A stretch of DNA of 8,487 nucleotides from CAYMCO01 sp964388955 (GTDB taxonomy: Bacteria > Chloroflexota > Anaerolineae > Anaerolineales > E44-bin32), in NCBI GenBank assembly GCA_964388955.1, contig CAYMCO010000067.1:1-8487 (forward strand). Reading direction: 5' to 3'. Under the pieces are notes generated by a model, which saw only the letters and a program-made list of their open reading frames with translations, made no database searches and had not been told where the DNA came from. A program made the position numbers and the translations under genes. This document shows, in pieces, positions 6,656 to 8,487 of the stretch. Each line of letters opens with the position of its first letter. Positions within the stretch are counted from its first letter, which is position 1.

Positions 6656-7198
6656 CTATTCCGCGCCTGCCCATCGATCATACAGGTGGTGTGGAAGGCC
6701 GAGCAGATCGAGGACTTTGCCCACGAAGAAGTCGGTTACATCGTCTACGGTCTGGGGGTGAAAGTAGTATGCCATCGTCGGGGGGAGGATCGACGCGCCG
6801 GCCAGGCACGCTCGGTACATGTTCTCGATGGCATTCAAGGAAAGCGGCGTCTCCCGCGGCACCAATATCAAGGGCTTACGCATGCGGAGAATGTTGTCTG
6901 CTGCTCGCGTGACCAAATTGCCAGAATACCCTCGGGCGATGGCGGATAACGTTTTCATCGAGCAGGGTATCACCACCATGGCATCAAGCGGGAAAGAAGT
7001 GCTGGATATTGGCGCGCCGAGGTCCTGATCGCTATATTTGCGGGTTGCGACGAAGTTCGGTCGCCCAACCTCCAATTCCGTCACCCGCCGCGCGGCATCG
7101 GTAAGCACTAAATGCACTTCGTGGGAGCGCAGCTCCTCCAGCAGGCGAACCGCCAGAACGGACCCCGACGCCCCGGTTACGGCAACCACAATTCTCAT
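6656..7198 (-). CDS. ubiX: UbiX-family flavin prenyltransferase
   Basis: A 180-residue flavoprotein-fold enzyme that joins a dimethylallyl group to FMN, making the prenylated FMN cofactor used by UbiD-type decarboxylases. Family motifs are complete and in order: VAVTGASG (5-12), VVIPCSMKTLSAIARG (75-90), NLVTRAAD (94-101), LILVPRETPLS (110-120) and a C-terminal helix DFFVGKVLDLLGL (156-168). The frame is open further upstream, but ATG 7198 is chosen because homology starts at MRIVVAVTG and AAGGGG lies just before it. No UbiD gene is present on either side within the window. The sequence upstream of its ribosome site soon gives way to an insertion-sequence remnant, so its native promoter may have been lost. 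It is probably not part of the ROK operon, which has its own promoter 590 bases downstream. Confidence 0.93.
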   Translation of the reverse strand: MRIVVAVTGASGSVLAVRLLEELRSHEVHLVLTDAARRVTELEVGRPNFVATRKYSDQDLGAPISSTSFPLDAMVVIPCSMKTLSAIARGYSGNLVTRAADNILRMRKPLILVPRETPLSLNAIENMYRACLAGASILPPTMAYYFHPQTVDDVTDFFVGKVLDLLGLPHHLYDRWAGAE

Positions 7199-7259
7199 TG
7201 GCCCCTTGTCTCTCTGCAGGCTGGCAACGTGGCCATGAACTGGGCATAAGCCTCGGTCG

Positions 7260-7787
7260 ATGGCTATCGCCGCTCCCAGTGGCCGGCGCCAGGTGGTGCT
7301 GCGTGCTTTCCCCTTCCGGATAGAAGTGCTGTGGATGGACCAGGTGATCGCCCGCCATGAGCGCTGCTTTGAGCGGGAAAAGGACATCATCGATCCGCTG
7401 CACTATCTGGGCCTGCTCTCACAGCGTCCTGGGGCCTTTGAACATGCGATCCCGGTGCGCCGCTGGCGGGAGACCTGGCCGCCAGCCTATGAGAGGCTCT
7501 TGGAAGCGCTTCAGGAGCGCTGGCCGGAGGGGCGAGGGGTGAAGGAATTTGTCGGCATCCTGAAGCTGCACCGGGACCACAGCCGCCAGGAGATGGAGGA
7601 AGCCATCCGCATGGCACTGGACTGTGGGGTGCCCCATCTGGATGGGGTCGAGCTCTGCCTGCGGCAGCAAACGTCACCCAGGACCAAGGTCAAACCCATC
7701 AATATGCGGCGACACCCCACCCTGCAGGGGATCGGCGACCAGCCCGTGGATCTGCAGCAGTACGAACGCCTGGTTCAGAGGAGCTGA
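7260..7787 (+). pseudogene. istA: istA, IS21 transposase, 5'-truncated
   Basis: A 175-codon fragment matching the C-terminal part of IstA, which is normally about 400-520 residues. Recognisable segments are VVLRAFPFRIEVL, VIARHERCF, DIIDPLHYLGLL, RPGAFEHA and PVRRWRETWPPAYERLL. The N-terminal helix-turn-helix and the DDE integrase core are absent, and an in-frame TGA stands at 7236-7238. The ATG at 7260 has no ribosome site and is simply the first Met of the surviving frame. The alternate-frame reading YRRSQ around 7265-7279 suggests one-base deletions near the edge. It ends at TGA 7785, and its final codons carry the ribosome site (GAGGAG) of istB. Confidence 0.9.
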
Positions 7788-8126
7788 GCTGTGGAGAGCG
7801 ACGCACTTCTGGAAAGCTATCTGCGCCAGCTCCGACTGCCGACATTCCTGCAGAACTACCGCGCCTTCGCCACGGATGCTGCCCGGAGCAACCACGACCA
7901 TGTGCGCTATCTGCTGGCGCTCGTGGAGCAGGAGATCATCCAGAGAGAGCAGAACCGCCGGCAGCGGCGCATCAAGGCGGCCAAGTTCCCAGTGTTCAAG
8001 GAGCTGGCGGACTTTGATTTCTCCGCCATCCCCAAACTGAACAAGGCACGTGGGCTGGACCTGGTCCGAGGAGAATACATCGAGCGCCGAGAGAGCATCT
8101 TGCTGGTGGGCAACCCGGGGCTCGGG

Positions 8127-8155
8127 ACACATGCACCTGCGGTGCAGTGCAGGTG
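8127..8155. repeat. Short palindromic insertion 1 in istB
   Basis: CACCTGC (8134-8140) and GCAGGTG (8149-8155) form a perfect 7-bp stem around GGTGCAGT. The block is flanked by direct GACACAT copies (8126-8132 and 8157-8163), as if the insertion duplicated its target. It separates the GLG of the Walker A motif from THLA. GCAGTGCAGG (8144-8153) recurs almost exactly in insertion 2. Confidence 0.6.
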
Positions 8156-8196
8156 AGACACATCTGGCGATCGGCCTGGGGCTGGCGGCGTGCCGC

Positions 8197-8222
8197 CACC
8201 CTGCCCAGGACGCAGTCCAGGG
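8197..8222. repeat. Short palindromic insertion 2 in istB
   Basis: CCCT (8199-8202) pairs with AGGG (8219-8222), and GGAC (8208-8211) with GTCC (8215-8218), leaving a GCA loop and a five-base bulge. It interrupts the expected reading ACR-(Q)GRKVRF. It shares CAC(C)CTGC and GCAGT(G/C)CAGG with insertion 1, so the two look related. Confidence 0.5.
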
Positions 8223-8434
8223 GGGCGCAAGGTGCGCTTCTGCACCGCTGCTGGCCTGGTGAACGAGCTACTGCAGGCTCAGGAGGAGCTTCGCCTGCAC
8301 AAGCTGATCGCATCCGCACTCAAGCTGGATCTGGTGGTCCTTGACGAGCTGGGCTTCATCCCCTTCTCGCCAAGCAAAGCCCAGGTCCTATTCACTTTCT
8401 GCTCGGAGATCTATGAGCGGATATCGATGATCCT

Positions 8435-8487
8435 ATAAGTTATTTGGAATATGAATCCGTGGTAATCTGCTTCCATTGTCGGGAATC
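8435..8487. other. AT-richer tail after the istB breakpoint
   Basis: From about 8434 the sequence stops matching istB and becomes visibly richer in A and T than the rest of the window. No open frame or motif can be read in about 50 bases. It may be the edge of another mobile element inserted into istB or of an unrelated region after a deletion. Confidence 0.4.

Larger units (their letters stand above)
7250..8434 (+). mobile_element. Decayed IS21-family insertion sequence
   Basis: Remnant containing the C-terminal third of istA and about the first 200 codons of istB in the usual istA-istB order, with a three-base gap after the istA stop. The left edge is not sharp: istA-like coding is clear from 7260, and a different frame at 7250-7267 reads ASVDGY, which may be a frameshifted continuation. 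The right edge is where istB similarity ends abruptly near 8434. No terminal inverted repeats or target duplication could be seen. With istA lacking its catalytic domain and istB broken, the element cannot move itself. Confidence 0.88.
7791..8438 (+). pseudogene. istB: istB, IS21 helper ATPase, interrupted and 3'-truncated
   Basis: IstB is the AAA+ ATPase that helps IstA choose target DNA; intact proteins are about 250 residues. A GTG start at 7791 follows GAGGAG by seven bases. The first part reads well to ESILLVGNPGLG, then the Walker A lysine codon is displaced by an insertion and a TGA appears at 8154-8156. The downstream half is recognisable: THLAIGLGLAACR (8158-8196) in the +1 frame, then, after a second insertion, GRKVRF, AAGLVNELLQAQEE and Walker B LDLVVLDELGF (back in the first frame). 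Net extra sequence is about 28 and 23 bases compared with the expected family reading. Similarity ends at YERISMIL, about 50 residues short of the usual C-terminus. Confidence 0.92.

Overview
The window looks like a chromosomal stretch from a GC-rich bacterium, most likely a Chloroflexota (Anaerolineae-like) genome or metagenome contig. That assignment is inference, resting mainly on the solute-binding lipoprotein, whose lipobox is followed by a long Thr/Pro/Glu-rich linker, and on the mix of ROK, luciferase-like and DapA-like genes. Positions 1-76 end in a C14-G11 homopolymer block and look like a poor-quality contig edge.

Positions 104-6069 hold one catabolic gene cluster, all on the minus strand and read from right to left. 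It starts with a near-consensus sigma-70 promoter (TTGACA, 17-bp spacer, TAGCAT; 6069-6041), with a 17-bp imperfect palindrome lying over the predicted transcription start. Then come a ROK-family repressor (GTG start at 5931), a luciferase-like flavin/F420 oxidoreductase (TTG start at 4575), a sugar-phosphate isomerase/epimerase-type TIM barrel, a DapA/N-acetylneuraminate-lyase-type class I aldolase and a family-1 ABC solute-binding lipoprotein. The permease genes would be expected beyond the left edge. The likely working scheme is that the lipoprotein binds a sugar-like solute, the three enzymes oxidise, isomerise or cleave it, and the ROK protein senses an intermediate and shuts off its own promoter. 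The substrate cannot be read from sequence. The aldolase keeps its Schiff-base lysine but lacks the DapA tyrosine relay, so it is not a lysine-biosynthesis enzyme.

Positions 6070-6655 carry no convincing gene. A UbiX-type flavin prenyltransferase follows (7198-6656, minus strand) with no UbiD partner in view. Its upstream side abuts a decayed IS21-family element on the plus strand (about 7250-8434): a 5'-truncated istA and an istB that is truncated at its 3' end and interrupted by two short, related palindromic insertions in and just after the ATP-binding P-loop. The last ~50 bases are AT-richer and unrelated to istB, so a further junction lies near 8434.

No tRNA, rRNA, CRISPR array or convincing terminator was seen.
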